Assembly: GCA_900618425.1 (NCBI GenBank)
Contig: UZAN01040112.1
Span: 1-64,000 of the forward strand
Length of the DNA stretch: 64,000 nt
Direction: 5' to 3'
DNA from: Echinostoma caproni
Lineage: Eukaryota > Platyhelminthes > Trematoda > Plagiorchiida > Echinostomatidae
Below are positions 37,036 to 50,009 of this stretch, one piece after another (positions within the stretch are counted from its first letter, which is position 1; each line of letters starts with the position of its first letter). The notes under the pieces were generated by a model. That model saw only the letters and a list, made by a program, of their open reading frames with translations, was not told where the DNA came from and searched no databases. Both the position numbers and the translations under genes were made by a program.

Positions 37036-38490
37036 CATACATAACCGCATTCACAAAGATGCGTCCAACTCGTCACCATCGCAAGCCCCGTCTACCTGTA
37101 GAACGATTTAAAAACTCCTGAAACTTGTTTTCTTTCTTTTACGGGAAGTATTTCTCTGCTTCTAACAGTCGGATACGTGGCTGTCGTGTAATGAGATGTT
37201 TCCTTGTGCCAGTGTCAGTTGGGAGAGGGTGGGTTGAATGACGTATGTGAAAACGTTGTTGTGCGTTGTAAGTCCCTCCATCCCTACTCGGTAGTTTCAC
37301 GAATCCAAACATAAGGATATTCGGTCTGATTTTTATTATCTACGACTCACGACTGAACGGGGAACCACCTCATTCTGTTGCTCATGATGTGTGAATCCAT
37401 CAACGCGACAAGCACACAGTACTATATATAAAACCAACCACCTTGTGCGACCTACGTGAGCGCGCAATGGCAGCGAGAGTATGTAAGAAAAAGGAAGCAC
37501 CCAGGCCACACAATTCATGACAGCTGAGCTGTCACACTTCAAATTTACACAATGAGATACACTCAGGGCAATCTGGATTTACGCCATGACAAACAGTCGC
37601 CACAACCTGGTTCCATCGGCCTTTTCTCTGCCTAAATATCGCTTTTTGGCAGAAGTCGTACGACGCGTGAATGACTTTCACTGCAATGTACATATATCGG
37701 CATCCTCGGTATCCGTGTAACTAACAATGGAGCAATGTATAAAAAAAAATCGGTGGAGTTTAAGCTTTCCGTTAGAGCGAAAGAGCGCATTACAGATATA
37801 TTAATGCTTACAGTAATACACAACAGTTATAATATGAACTAGGGAAAATGGTGACACTAGGACGGTACGGGTTCATCATTTGCATTCACTTAGAAATCGG
37901 TCAAGTTAAGGATCTGAACCTATAAATCATGGATAGATAAGCTGTAAACTAACAACAGCCGTCCAATGCTGTTATTTCCTAGTAGTCCTAATGGATCGCA
38001 ATTGTTTAGTGAGCTCGAATGGGAAAAAAGTAAAAGGTTTTCTGCCAAAACATTTTTTATGAATGATTCGAGGTGTCTGAGTGTTTCTGCAGCACCTTCG
38101 TTTCTTTCACACAGAATAAGTCAGTCTAAGTTAATATTGTGCAACAATTATAGTTGTTTCGTGCTCCATTTTGATGATAATACATAAAAACGATGGTACT
38201 GTCTGAATGGTGACCCGGATTTTTGGATAACTGGTGGATGATTTTATTCCCACAACTTGACTCACCACTTCTCTTACTCCTGGTAAGACTACCCAGTATG
38301 GCGCAGTGTGACGAACTGAATCGTATGACATCTTAATCTTGGCAATTTATTTCGCTGTACATGAACCACATCAGCAGCACTGTCGAATAACTGATCTGTC
38401 TTTGTCTATCTTAAATGCACCGTCAGATTTTCTGTTTGGTGAGTTGTAGGACAATCTAGGGATTTTTTTGATTTGATTACGGAAACAGTC
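37036..38490. other. Non-coding stretch, no gene recognised
   Basis: Nothing coding is recognised. A TATATATAAA word at 37423 followed 44 bases later by ATG and a GTATGT donor-like word is noted but too weak to call as a promoter. Confidence 0.5.
37518..37534. repeat. Near-perfect palindrome TGACAGCT/AGCTGTCA
   Basis: Eight-base arms surround a single G. It contains the AGCTGTC word that also follows the hammerhead-like cores but has no core of its own. Confidence 0.6.
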
Positions 38491-39400
38491 CTATCTTCAT
38501 ACGCGGATAGTGACATCGATTTACTCCCAGGTGGCTGGCTGTCTAATCTAGAGTACGCAGATGACATTGTGCTACTAACTGAAGATCCAAGAAGGTATAA
38601 GCTTTTCTGGAGAGTTTGAGTGCTAGTGTAGTCATGTTCGGTATGCATTTTGCACCTTCAAAGTGTAAAATGCTACTACAAGACCGGGTTGGTCCAGTGC
38701 CCAACCTCACTCTAACTGGGGAAGTAATGGAGTAAAAGTATAAGTATTGTTATTTGGGAGCTACATCTCACCCGATGGACACATCACGGATGAAGTATCA
38801 GCTCGCATACAGAAGGCTCGGTTGGTTTTTGCCAACTTGAGACATCTGTGGTGCCGTCGCGACATCCAGGTGTCTGTGAAGGGTCGAGTGTATGCTGCAG
38901 CAGTTCGGCCAGTTCTGCTATATGGAGCAGAAAATGGCCATTGAGAAAACAAGATCAAGATAAACTGTCGGTGTTTGAATACAGCTATCTACGCAGTATT
39001 GCACGAATCTGGTGGTGCAGCCGAACGAGCAATGCTGAGGTCAGGCGCAAAGTTTCAGGCAACCGAGGTCGCCCAATGGAGCAAGTGGTCGATCTCCATA
39101 GATAACGTCGGTTGGGGCATGTGTAACGCATGTCACCAAATAGGTTGCCACGGCGCGGTTTTTGCCGAGGCAGGTAGTGGGTGGAATACAGCCCAGGGTG
39201 GTCAAGCTAAGACCTGGAATGCGGGTATCAAAACCCTAAAGAAGATACTTGGTCACATAGTTCCCGTCAAGCTCCCTGGTTGGAGATCTCGGGATGATCT
39301 TAACCGATGGTTAGAAACACCGGGTGATATCGCAGGGTGTCGAAAACAGTGGCATTCGTGCATCTTCTCAATTTCCCTACATCATTAGTCCACTGAATTT
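38491..39400 (+). pseudogene. RTE/SR2-like reverse transcriptase, 3' part
   Basis: A 5'-truncated non-LTR retrotransposon. The catalytic block reads LSNLEYADDIVLLTED (YADD intact) near 38545-38585. MHFAPSKCKMLLQD, PVPNLTLTGE and YLGATSHP follow, after which the frame shifts to SYISPDGHITDEVSARIQ, KARLVFANLRHLWCRRD and GRVYAAAVRPVLLYGAEN (38761-38940). Two more shifts give FEYSYLRSIARIWWCSRTSN, then RRLGHVCRMSPNRLPRR and LPGWRSRDDLNRWLETPGDIA before the end near 39385. This block order is that of flatworm RTE-type elements such as SR2. At least four frameshifts and several stops make it inactive. The endonuclease and the N-terminal RT are absent. Confidence 0.8.
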
Positions 39401-41796
39401 ATCAATTTTCTCTTCGATCCTACTTTCAACCATCTTGTTTTTCTCCTATTGTTAAATTGCCAGCCAAAAGACAGCAGCCAGTAGCGTCTCACCGAAATGC
39501 ATGCTTAAACATGTTCAAACTGAACTGAAACTGAGTGTTGATATAAGAAATACTGCTCAATCCAATCCACCCTGCTTCGTGTTCTGGTGCAGAATCCACA
39601 TCACAGCCCTACACGTCAAAATGTGAAGCGTCATAATCCCGGTGGATATGCAGGGCTTTCACAGGCTAAGTGAAGCAACTGCCCAGATGTTTCAGTGGAA
39701 GATTACACATTGGATCTTCATGGTACATCATTTTCTTATTAGCCCCAAGGTAGTTACCACCACGCGCATTAAAGTCTGTGTGATTACCAGTATTGGAAGC
39801 ATTAGCCATCGTCTAGAAATTTGGATTAAACCAGTACTGCAGAATGACCGCAATCAGAATAGTGGAGAGTTGGACACTGATTCATCACCTTGCATCTAAC
39901 TTACAGTTACTTATGATCAGTGGTGTGGTATGAAATCTTATTGATTTTAACAGACTATCCTTAAAAGTTTATTTGCAGAATCCTCAGTTCGTCGAATCAA
40001 TAGTACTCTCGAAAAGCATTAGACTTGAGCTTCGTTCTCCTTAGAACTCATCAGTGGTTTATATCCACCCCACACCACCCCAAACTACCCCTGTCCGGAT
40101 TTGGAACACCGTACCCATCACACGGCAGGCATGTGTGACCACTATACTAATCAGCTCACACCGGGCTGACGAGAAATTTCAACTCATTTTTGTTCAGATT
40201 TTGTCTTCAGAATTAGTCACTCATTTCTTTTGTCTCGGCATCTTCGAAATGAGACACAGTATGTTATCTGTTAAGTCCTGTACTGAAATAACTACTTCAA
40301 CCATTATTTGACTTATATCAACTAAAACTGATCGGAATCAAAGATTCGCAAAGAAGGCAACAAAACTAAAATATGGTGATCAAGACTACTTTTCCCGATT
40401 CCGCACCGGTCTTTTATCTCTGTTTGCTTGTTTTTTTTTGTCTTTGAAGTTGTCTGACTTATGGACTGCATGGTTGACTGATCGACTGACTGAATCCAGC
40501 CGCAGAATTTTCTTCGTGATGTTTGTTGTGTGATTTCACATCACAAATGAATTTTACCCTATTTGTTAGGTACTGAACGGTGTACGCATTCATTTCAATT
40601 TTATTGATGAAAAACAAATATTTAAGCTGATTCTCAATAAACAATTGCAAGGAGATACTGTATGACAATTGACGACGGACATGTCGTCAAGTTTCGTTTC
40701 ATGCAATCTACTTGTTACAGAAATGCAAAGGAGACTGGAACCCAGTCTCCTCTGATTGTTTAATGGTGAGTATTTTGGACAATCGTTTGCCATATTTTGT
40801 TTTGTTTTGCAATAAACCAAGATTACAGATGTGCTGCACACGCTGGAATTGATTTCGTTAACAGGTAAAATTTACAGCTCATTATCATTTGAAAGCCCTC
40901 TTTCATTTTATGCCTATTCTTATTACACCACGGAGGGGTTATTGGTCAAGTACTCAGCTTTAGTAAGTGTGATATACCCTTGCGTTTCACATGTACTTGA
41001 AAATCAATACACCTCTTAGTTTTACTGAACGGAAAATAAATGAATCTTTGGGATGAAGACCCAAGCTAACTTTATGCATTTTCTTTTTCTATTTTTAAAA
41101 TTAAGCTGGAAGCTTTCTTTCACGTGTGATTTTCACTTAGTTTTCCAGTCAGTTGACAGTGTGTGCGCTTCGTATGCATTTGATTAGATATGTCACTCTT
41201 TGACGTTACCCTCTGACGAGTCACGACAAGGGTGGATCAGCTGTCCAGTGCTGTCTGTCGACCATCAGCGATTTGTATCGCACCTAAGCCAGATATAATT
41301 TTTTCAGTATATATGAAAATATTCTACTGGTAACGGTCAACGTTTGACAATAATGCTTAGAACTTTGCACAAGCACATCCAGTGACCAAATAGGAAGGAA
41401 TATAATGGATATAATAATATGAGGGAATTTTTTACGAGAATTGGTGAGAATTTCCAAATTGGGTCAGACTCACACATAAAATTCAATTACGATAACCCAA
41501 CTCTACACAACAAAAGTATAGCAATTAAAAACGGAATGTCCAGGAAGGAAACTGGGAACTGTTCAATCAGAAAATTCCTCGACATAACATTCAGACCTTG
41601 ATTTGTCTGTCTTTGTCAATCGTAAAAGTCACTTCAACATTTTCGATATGTTCTTCAGTTAAATAACATCATTTGGGTCTAGAGAATAATGATGACATAA
41701 TAACGATAATTTCATTTATTACCCCATAGATATCAATCAATAAACACATACGGTTGTCAGAAAACCAGTTTCGATCAGCAGCAGGTTTTCGAGGGA
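39401..41796. other. Non-coding stretch, no gene recognised
   Basis: No recognisable frame. It contains the hammerhead-like copy B at 41213. The first 250 bases may still be element 3' UTR. Confidence 0.5.
41213..41262 (+). repeat. Hammerhead-like repeat, copy B
   Basis: CTGACGAG (41213-41220) is an allowed CTGANGA core. After it comes a weak CAC/GTG stem, then GATCA where GAAAC is expected, then AGCTGTCCAGTGCT. From about 41217 to 41275 it aligns with copy A, including a shared CTGT(C/G)TGTCGA and ATCA further on. It is degenerate and probably inactive. Confidence 0.35.
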
Positions 41797-41809
41797 CAAT
41801 GAAAAGGGT

Positions 41810-42373
41810 TTGCGCACACCGATGGGCATTAATGTTCTACCTGTGGGCCTCACAAGGCTTATGGTCCAACCGAGGTCGCCACATGTCGGGGAACCCAGAC
41901 TACTCCGGGTGACCCTGAAAGATGAAAAAGACTTGGAGGACGTTCTTCTTTCTGGTTACCTCCTCAGAAATCGTTCCTGCAGAGCCAGAGTCTTCTCTTA
42001 TAGGCCATGGACGGAACGAATGCAGCATCAGTCCGATCCAATGACAGCAAGGGTGGAGGAAAACAAGAGGGTCGTCCTCATCCATGGTGTTCCACAGTTC
42101 GATCCATATGAATCTAAAATCCATCAGAACGACCGACGAGAATGGCGATTCATCCTAAATTTACTTGGGTGTACGGGTCTTCTGACAACCTCAATCAGTC
42201 GTCTTCCCTGCTCTCCAAATTACCATGGAAACGGTCCGAGGATAATGAAAGTTACCCTTGGCACTCCAGACATGGACAACACCGTCTTGCAGTTATGGCG
42301 AGAAAGAAAGAGCAGAGGGCCATCGGAACTACGTGTGAGACTGTTAATCAATCCCGGGCTCCAAACACACTAA
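41810..42373 (+). pseudogene. ORF1-like protein of a CR1-type non-LTR element
   Basis: An open frame of 187 codons with no stop. It contains two similar blocks. The first (about residues 15-70) has RLMVQPRSP and PRLLRVTL followed by an acidic linker. The second (about residues 128-184) has RLPCSPNYHG and PRIMKVTLGT. Between them lies RVVLIHGVPQ, a start-of-domain signature seen in nucleic-acid-binding ORF1 proteins of fluke LINEs. The start may lie upstream, as the frame is open before the first Met for only a short way. The element's own RT end lies just 55 bases downstream, so the endonuclease and most of the RT are deleted. I infer an RNA-binding ORF1 role from family context only. Confidence 0.55.
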
Positions 42374-42428
42374 TATTGAGAGCACCATACTAAAGCATCG
42401 GATCACTCAATGCAAGTACAAATTCGAG

Positions 42429-42919
42429 GTGTCAAACTCAGCTGTAAAGAATGTCGGTTTGCTTAAGCTGGTCTTTGGCCGGTTTGAGTCAGCTCTTTTC
42501 CGCCGTCTACCATCAGCATATATTCGCCCACTCTCTGAGTACGCCATACAGGCATGGAACACATGGCTACAACGTGATTGCAAAATGCTGGAGCGTCCAC
42601 AAAGGATGGCCACAAAAATGGTCTGGGGTTTGAATCGTTATTCATATGCAGAGAGATTGAAGTCGTTGAGGTTGTGTTCTAATCACTACCGGTGCGTCAA
42701 TGGAAATACGACTATGGTAGATCAAATAATGCAAAACCCAAGCCATCCGTGTCGCCCGTTTCAACAAGCATTCATTTTAGAGGACATACATCCAAACTAA
42801 TGTTCTCAAAATGCCGCTTGGAATGCCGGCGTCAATCACTCTCAGTCAGGGTGTGTTCGATCTGGAACTCTCTCCCACCCCATTTCTTCTGTGCTCCAAG
42901 CATTATTCGTTCAAACTGA
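42429..42919 (+). pseudogene. C-terminal RT region of a CR1-like LINE
   Basis: The frame reads FRRLPSAYIRPLSEYAIQAWN, MLERPQRMATKMVWGLNRYSY and ERLKSLRL, the conserved 'thumb and after' region of CR1/Jockey-type RTs. After a frameshift near 42750 it continues HFRGHTSKLMFSKCRLECRR, SVRVCSIWNSLPPH and APSIIRSN, the standard C-terminus. The catalytic RT core and the endonuclease are missing. A possible 3' end is at about 43000-43100, where an AATAAA word occurs (43096). Confidence 0.75.
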
Positions 42920-45354
42920 GGCTCGATGAAACATTAGCACACCTTGCATCCCAACATAAGTGAAGCTGCGTGTAGCAGTGTAACAATCCAGTATCATGTG
43001 ACACTTTACACAAGGAATTGTATTTATCACTGTTTTTTGACCATCACACGAACCAATGGGACGAGAAAAGCATGAGCTTGTAAATTATTACCATAATAAA
43101 TCTTTGATCTTTGAAGAGAAGTTAATTTGTTTACAGGGTTTTCCTTTTAATAGCTTAGGCAAATCGGGGACCCTAGCATTGATCGTTCACAATTGTAAGC
43201 AGTTGGTTACATACAGATTATTTTGATACATAAGGCTATTATCCAACTCATAAAGTGATTGTTGTTGTTGTTTGTAGAAATAGATTTAAATAATTCTTTG
43301 ATGATCAAACCATTGTAATTGGGAATCTTCTGCCTAAAGGTTAAGCACCCAAGTGTGAATACAGCAGGTTTGTTCAGTTTGCTCCAAGCCTTTCGAAGGC
43401 TTAGTTGATTGAACTGTTATCCTCGAGCACTTTCGATCAATATGTTCCTGAAAGATTGAGCCTGTGCTGTAAAGGTACGTGGTGATAAAATAAAGCGCAT
43501 CTTCGCTTCTCACTCCACGGACGTTTACATTTTGCAGATTGATGAATACCACTGAACAGTAGGCAACTTCTCCGTGAGTACTAATTGCGACAACATTCGA
43601 AGAATGATAAACTGATCGGGTTTGTCAGCGTATGGCCAACATTCCTTATGACATTAGAAAATGATGAAAACTTCGCGCTCGTTCACACACACGAACACAA
43701 CATGAAGCCCCTGCCATTGATTGTATTACTCACACACGACTCGTGACGGGGGACCAGAAAAATGTGCGCAAATCACGGTCCGCTTATAACTGTGCTCACT
43801 TATTCGCTTCACTTATGCACACGCTTAAAACAAATGGTGAAAAATGGGTGTGTGGGCGAGAGAAGGAACTCACTCTGATGCGAGATAAGATCTACGGGAT
43901 GATTCCATTCTCGTGCTTGTGGCTAGACTGTTCTGTAATACACAGAGTCTTCAATTCCGTTTTCAAACACTTACACGATCGATGTGAACAAAAAATCCAT
44001 CTATCATCTGTTTACTCCATCACTTTCTATTTTTTGTTGCTATATATCCTTGGAGCGAGGTGAGCATTCAGAACGAATCTATGGGACACATTTCAACCAC
44101 ATTCACAAAAAAGTCATCGTGGGAGATACACTGTGAGTTATCGATTGGTCAGTAGATTGAAGCTAGGAAAGCGTAACGGACAAGGAATCACAGAAGTTTC
44201 GAATTCTTCGTTAGCCACAAAATAGAAGGGGTAAGTCAGAATTGATTTGACGGAAGAAGCAGTATTATAATGAATTTTAGAATAAGTTTCGGGTATTCGA
44301 TAATCATACTGTCATTAACTAAAGAAATAGCCTCGAGTAACTAGTACAACTGCATGCTTATTCTAAATCAATTTTAGTTGTCGGATTTGGCCAATATTCG
44401 GATCTGGATGGAGTGACAGATTGCATGATCAAAACTCTGATAATTCAAAGCTCTATCCCAGATTCGTGAGTCTCTGATGGCTCGTGTGACGGGGATCATT
44501 GCTTGCCTTCTTTCTGTCATCCACCCAAATGAAGACTTATTTTCCATTTTCGTGTGTTTGACTGCATTAAGGCTTTGTTCTGTACAACTTAGCTTAATAT
44601 AATCTGTTTACTTGGGAATTCCGATGCATGGCGTGAAATATTTCTGTATTTGGGTTTATCTTTGCTAGCATGCGCAAACTTTATCAATCAACAGGTGGAT
44701 TTAAGAATTTCTGGAAAGACTTTCCACGATAGACCTGCAAATTCCTGTCCGGAATGGGTATATTTTGTGAATAGCACGGCAGCTTTCTGTTGTTACTGTT
44801 CTTCCCGGTGGCCTGGATGGTCTCTATGCTAGTCATTAGCGTGCATTCGGTCAAGAATTTGGCTAAAGGCTCGTTCCCCTAAGGCGAATTGCAGGCCCTG
44901 CCTTGGTCATTTGACTGTGTGTAGATGTGTACGTATGCCTACATATGCAGTCGATAACTTTAACGAGTGGAAACTGACGTGCAACACATTTCTGGAATGT
45001 AAGATTCCACACTAGCGTGTACCGTCATCTTGACAACCGCATTCTGCTTTCTATCTGTCACCAGACAGAACGTGCACACGTGTTCACGTTGTGTGCTGCT
45101 GCCCTCGGCATTAGCTAGACAATGTTCGGCTTGGTCAGTCGGGCACAAATCCTGAAAGAAGCCATGGCTCGTAATAGAAGCGAGGACATGTTAAAATTAA
45201 TTTTATGGTGAGTAAATGAAACCCTGAAGAGAAATGAGTGGTCTGAATTTTCGCATGCTTTGTGCGACATAGACCACCGATCAGTGCTATTTGATAATCT
45301 CTTGCCAGCAAGCTTCGGATAGAGACTGATATTCGATTAGTTGTCTGCGTTGCC

Positions 45355-45408
45355 ATTATTATGATGATTATTATTATTATCGTCATCATCATCATCAACA
45401 TCATCAGG
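45355..45408 (+). repeat. Compound ATT/ATG/ATC trinucleotide microsatellite
   Basis: ATTATTATGATG, then ATT units, then CGTCATC and ATC units. It accounts for a run of Ile and Met in a minus-strand open frame, which is therefore not a gene. Confidence 0.85.
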
Positions 45409-45757
45409 CCATTGGCCAATAGGACAGATATCTGTGAACTCGCTTCAGGATTCAACAATCTCGCTTGCCTGCAAAGATAAGCCAACCTTTGTGCTATTGT
45501 TTCAACTCATAAAAACACCATTTGACCATGTCGATTTACATGTGAATTCGGTATCCTTATCTTTCAAGGCAGTGAAATATATTGCTTACCTTGAGGGAAT
45601 CGTATTTAAAAGTAAACCTCTGATGCGAACTGGGTCCATCCAAGAGAGTTTTAGTGCATAATCGAGATGCGAAAATCAGAATGGACAGCGGGAGTTCTGC
45701 TCTTCAACAGGTGGTTGTGGGTGGTATGCAATCAGAAAGAGAACGTGTTGGTCAAAT

Positions 45758-45758
45758 N
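45758..45758. other. Single-N assembly joint
   Basis: One N in non-coding sequence. At the other single-N joints, sequence is missing or duplicated, so local structure here should not be trusted. Confidence 0.6.
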
Positions 45759-46443
45759 CAAATAGCAATGACACTGTGTGTGAGAGATCACCGACAAAGA
45801 TAAGTGGACAAATGTTTGATACAACCCAGCAGCAACGCCAGTCATCTGAAACATTTAGTCAGTTTTACGTCCAACAGAAAGACAATACGTACTACGTAAA
45901 ACAATCCAGATGGGCTTTGAGCACAAAAATAAGTTGACAATAACTACTGTAGTTCATTTTTATCAGCAAAATAGTGAGGACGAGGAATCTTCAAATTCAA
46001 CGGGCAATGGCAGAGGGTTGAAAAGTTACCTCTCAAGTTGAGATAGAACTTGGCTTTGGTACCCAGTCGCCATGGAATACAGTGGATTCATCTCTGTTCG
46101 GTGAAGTAGGCAATCATTCAGTGAAACAAACGAGCAATGAGTGGTTCATTTAAATCCGAACGTTGTCTTGTCACATGATGGAAACATTTTTGACAACAAT
46201 GAGAATGACCGAAGTAAGTCAGGGTGATCAATGGAACGTGAAACATCTGTTATAGCCTTTCGCAAAATGACGAACACTGTTTGTTAAACACCATAAAACC
46301 CCCCACGGTATTTAAAGTGAGCAATGGAGGATTTGATTCGAATTCAAAGGGAATTCGTCGTGCATACAGCAAATGAAGCGTCAACTGACTATATAGGAAG
46401 CACTTTGCAGCTGTTTGATCCCCAGTTGGGTCGATGGATTCGC

Positions 46444-46495
46444 ACTGCTTACAAGATCCAACCAGGTCAAAACAGCTGTCCAATGCTTCCTGGCT
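46444..46495 (+). repeat. Hammerhead-like repeat, copy C
   Basis: A degenerate core: CTGCTTACAAGATCC, loop AACCA, then GGTC (four pairs with GATC including a wobble), then AAAAC in place of GAAAC, followed by AGCTGTCCAATGCTTCCTGG. The last part is nearly identical to copy B for the first 14 bases. The surrounding 65-codon frame (46324-46518) may be a read-through of the same repeat rather than a gene. Confidence 0.3.
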
Positions 46496-48699
46496 TCATT
46501 TGCTATATACGCGACTAATTTTCCTTTTGTAATTTAGGTAAATTATCAGCAACTTGGAAGCGATGGAAAACATGTATTGGTGATATGTTCGGTAGGCTTG
46601 GAGACGGATGAATTTGACTCGCTCTACCGACCGAAGTTTCTGTATTGTCTTTTAGTCAGCTCATAGAGACGACCAATTATTTTCATTTTACATGAACAGT
46701 GAAACAATCTTTGGAGAAATATTGATAGCTAGATAACTCAACTCGGAGAACTGGATATTAACAGCACATGCAGTTCAAATCCCTATATCATCGGCATAGT
46801 TCAACAGACATCGTTAGTTAGACACGAGTGTAAAACAAAGACAAAAAAGGAGAAAGATTTACTCCCTGGAGACATCCTCAAAACCAATTTGAGTAGACAG
46901 AGAACTGGATATACATCCATTGAGAGAAGAAAACTGAGTTCTATTAATGACAGAAAACATCTAGGTAAGATCTAGAAGTCTAGCATAGATTACAGCTGAG
47001 TCCTACTAACAAATTAACCGCATTGCTGTCATAGAGATGACACATTTGATGAAGTTTCGCTATAAAACTGGATGAGTGAGTTGATGAAGTAAAATGGAGA
47101 GTGTGTTATTGATCTGTTTGCAATGTAAAACTGAGAGTTATTTTAAATATGGAAGCTTTGATTAAAACAAACAATTCCATGATATTGCTGCAAAGTAGTG
47201 TTTTCTAAAAGACGCTTTTATCAAGAACAAATACTCATTAGATTCTTACATTCGTGCCTGCATCACTGGTCTCAAACAAATTTATAGAGGATTGCTACGG
47301 TTTATATGAGACACATAGAGTTGATATATTCTCTGTCCATTATTTACACACAAAGTAAAACGTTTTCACTTTATAAATTATTAAATAGGAACCTAGGCAT
47401 GTACCGGTAGCGTAAAAAATGGGTTTAGGTTACAAAGAACTCATATAATAAGTGTGGTAATAATTGACATTTTTGCTCAGTGAATGAATCTATCCATCTA
47501 CCCATTCATGTGAAATCAAATAATAGGCACAGTTGCAAAGGAGGACCCACTCCCTAAAATCTTTCCACTTTCCGGACTGCCAATCATTGTCTGAACAAAT
47601 CACTTTTTTAGTCTTACTATGAGTTCGCAACATGCTCATGACATATTGCATGCCCAATCCCCGGTCACGAACGTGATGGAAGTCACTCAGTCGGCACCGA
47701 GAATGAACAGGACGGAACTAGGGAACAATTCAGTGATGGAGCGAGATTTTCGTTCAGCCTTATTCCTGTTGCCTTGTATTTCAGTGGACAAACAGAACCT
47801 ACCGATTCGTTTCTAAGACCCTGAGCGACTAGAGAGATTAGAATAATGCGGAATAGTATTTGTGAGAGATTAACACATTCTAAGGTAGAGAGAGATACAA
47901 TACTACTGATGGCATCCTTGTAGAAAGGTGGTTATGTTGAGAACCATTTCGCGAAAAAAGTGCCAGTTGCTAAAGTTCTCCGCCATTATTGACCGATAAA
48001 CATCTTCCAAAATCACAGATAACAAGCAATACAGAAAATGCTGTGGTATTTGTGTGATTCCCAAATTTTTGGGGAAAAATAAATTTGAGCTTTCTTTGAT
48101 ACCCACCTGACCATATGAATCATTTCATTTTCTTACCATTATCCCGGCGTTCCCCTGACTGAGAAATGGTTTTTAGCGGAAAACGCAATAACCCCAGTTA
48201 ACCTCAACAACTTGAACGTAAGATGTTTCCGATTTTGTGAGCTTATCTGAGAAGGCAGATCGGAAGTAAAACTAATGAGCGTAATCCCACGGGGAAGTCA
48301 GTGAGTAATTTGATCGATAGCTTTGATTTAAGGGATGAAACCGATTTATTATCGTACACATTTTATTTAATGGCTCAACCAGGATGAAATTAATCTTTCA
48401 ATGTTTTTCACTGACATTGAGGTGGCGATAATTAGTAACCCTTGAGTTTATACGCTACAGATATCCATTTACTAATTTTGTATCAGAAATATCCTTGCTC
48501 ATTCAAGGGTTCCAGCAGCAGAGCTTAGAAAAGATGGGATATCTATTCGTAAAGAAATGAAAGTGATTCATTGTTGGTAAACATGGGTCTTTCTATTTAT
48601 TCGCTTCATTATATCAGTAGTATCACATAAACCGTTTCAATCTACATTTGATTGGGGTCATCCTTTGCGAGAGGCGGCGTTCAAATGAATCACATCGCT

Positions 48700-48765
48700 T
48701 CCATTGGAGCTGGTTAAGTCCTGGGGACCGAGATTCGACCCCCACCACCGCCACCAAACTACGGG
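48700..48765 (+). repeat. Degraded SINE-like remnant with B-box
   Basis: TGGAGCTGGTTAAG resembles an A-box and GATTCGACCCCC a B-box; the latter is followed by CACCACCGCC as in the SINE at 17.3 kb. The box spacing is short and the 3' tail is not recognisable. Confidence 0.35.
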
Positions 48766-49989
48766 GTTGAGCAGATTTGCTGGCGTCCAGATGGACATCC
48801 TGTTCAATTTAGTACAGTGTGGTGAGGCTCGCCAATTTAAATTCCACGATTTAGGTGACGGATGGATATGAGCGAGTGGCAGTCATTTGTAACAGCGGGA
48901 TTTCACCCTGTGCTTTTGTTCACAAAGGGATTTCTAGTAGAAAGAGAACTGAACAATTTATTTAAAGTGAATACTAAGGCAATGGATCTCAATTCATTTT
49001 GATTTAGTTTGTACCAAAACTGTTGTTTTGACTGAAAATAACGATGTGTTGAAATCATGGCTTTCGTGCAATCAACCTTGAAACACGTAAACAGGTTTAC
49101 TGACAGTTATCGTCAAGCTATACTAATGGGGTAAGACTGATGCAGGAAAACCAAATACCTACTCTGTGTGGTGAAAGTCCTAACCCGGGGGCTGTTCCGG
49201 CCGTACTGGACAGATTTTTTTTACTAGCTCCCGATGGTCGATTACCGTTAGTCCTACCATTTACTAACAATTGGCTCCCAGAAAGGATGATAAATGTGAA
49301 TCTTATTTGTTGACCTATTCAACCTGAATCACCGCTCATTTGTCGCAAAAAACATCTATCACTGCTTTGGAAATTGGATGGGCGATTTCAGTATGTGACA
49401 TTGTCGCTAGCTTTGGTCGGAGGGATTCAAACCCATTAGAGCACGCCAGCCAAACTTTTCGACAGTATATGTTCTATCAGATGTGCTACAGCATCACATG
49501 GAATTCGTGGAAGCAAATGGAGTTATTCGTTTCAAAATCAGTTTGTATTTTTTGCCATTAACTACTCGCCTGACACAATTAACTAATTTTGTTGAGTTTC
49601 TACCAAGAGTTCGGTTTTTGATAAAATGTCCTATGCCCCAGTGAAATCATTTTAGTTTGAAAACCACGTGCGTAATTTGGTTGTATACCGCTAAAGTACT
49701 TTTGTGCAAATGATGCCCACGGTGATGGTTATGTGACCTAGTCACACGTGATACTTTTCCTTCTGAATGTACACCTTGCTGATTTTATGTCACACATACT
49801 TTGATGATCCGGTACTTTTAACAAGCTTCCCGGTGATGTATGTGTTAAATCACAACCCACCTAGTGTTCACTGTTTCGACGGTACATAGCCCCACGTGTG
49901 CGATCACATGGTTACGGGCATCTTTGATTTCTCTCACTTCTCTCGTGCGATTCATGTGCACCTTTTCGACCTTTATCTCTGTATCCTTT

Positions 49990-50009
49990 CACACACACAC
50001 ACACACACA
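49990..50009 (+). repeat. (CA)10 microsatellite
   Basis: CA dinucleotide tract ending in CATACATA. Confidence 0.85.

Noticed and set aside
36032..37079. Very long open frames spanning the N region
   Set aside because: They consist almost entirely of unknown residues from the assembly gap.
37423..37480. TATATATAAA, ATG and a GTATGT donor as a promoter with first exon
   Set aside because: The peptide before the donor is only five codons, no downstream exon was recognised, and such words are common in A+T-rich DNA.
37957..37975. acagccgtccaatgctg as a fourth hammerhead-like copy
   Set aside because: The tail motif is similar, but no CTGANGA or GAAAC core precedes it.
45135..45485. 116-codon minus-strand frame
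   Set aside because: Its Ile/Met run comes from the trinucleotide microsatellite at 45355-45408.
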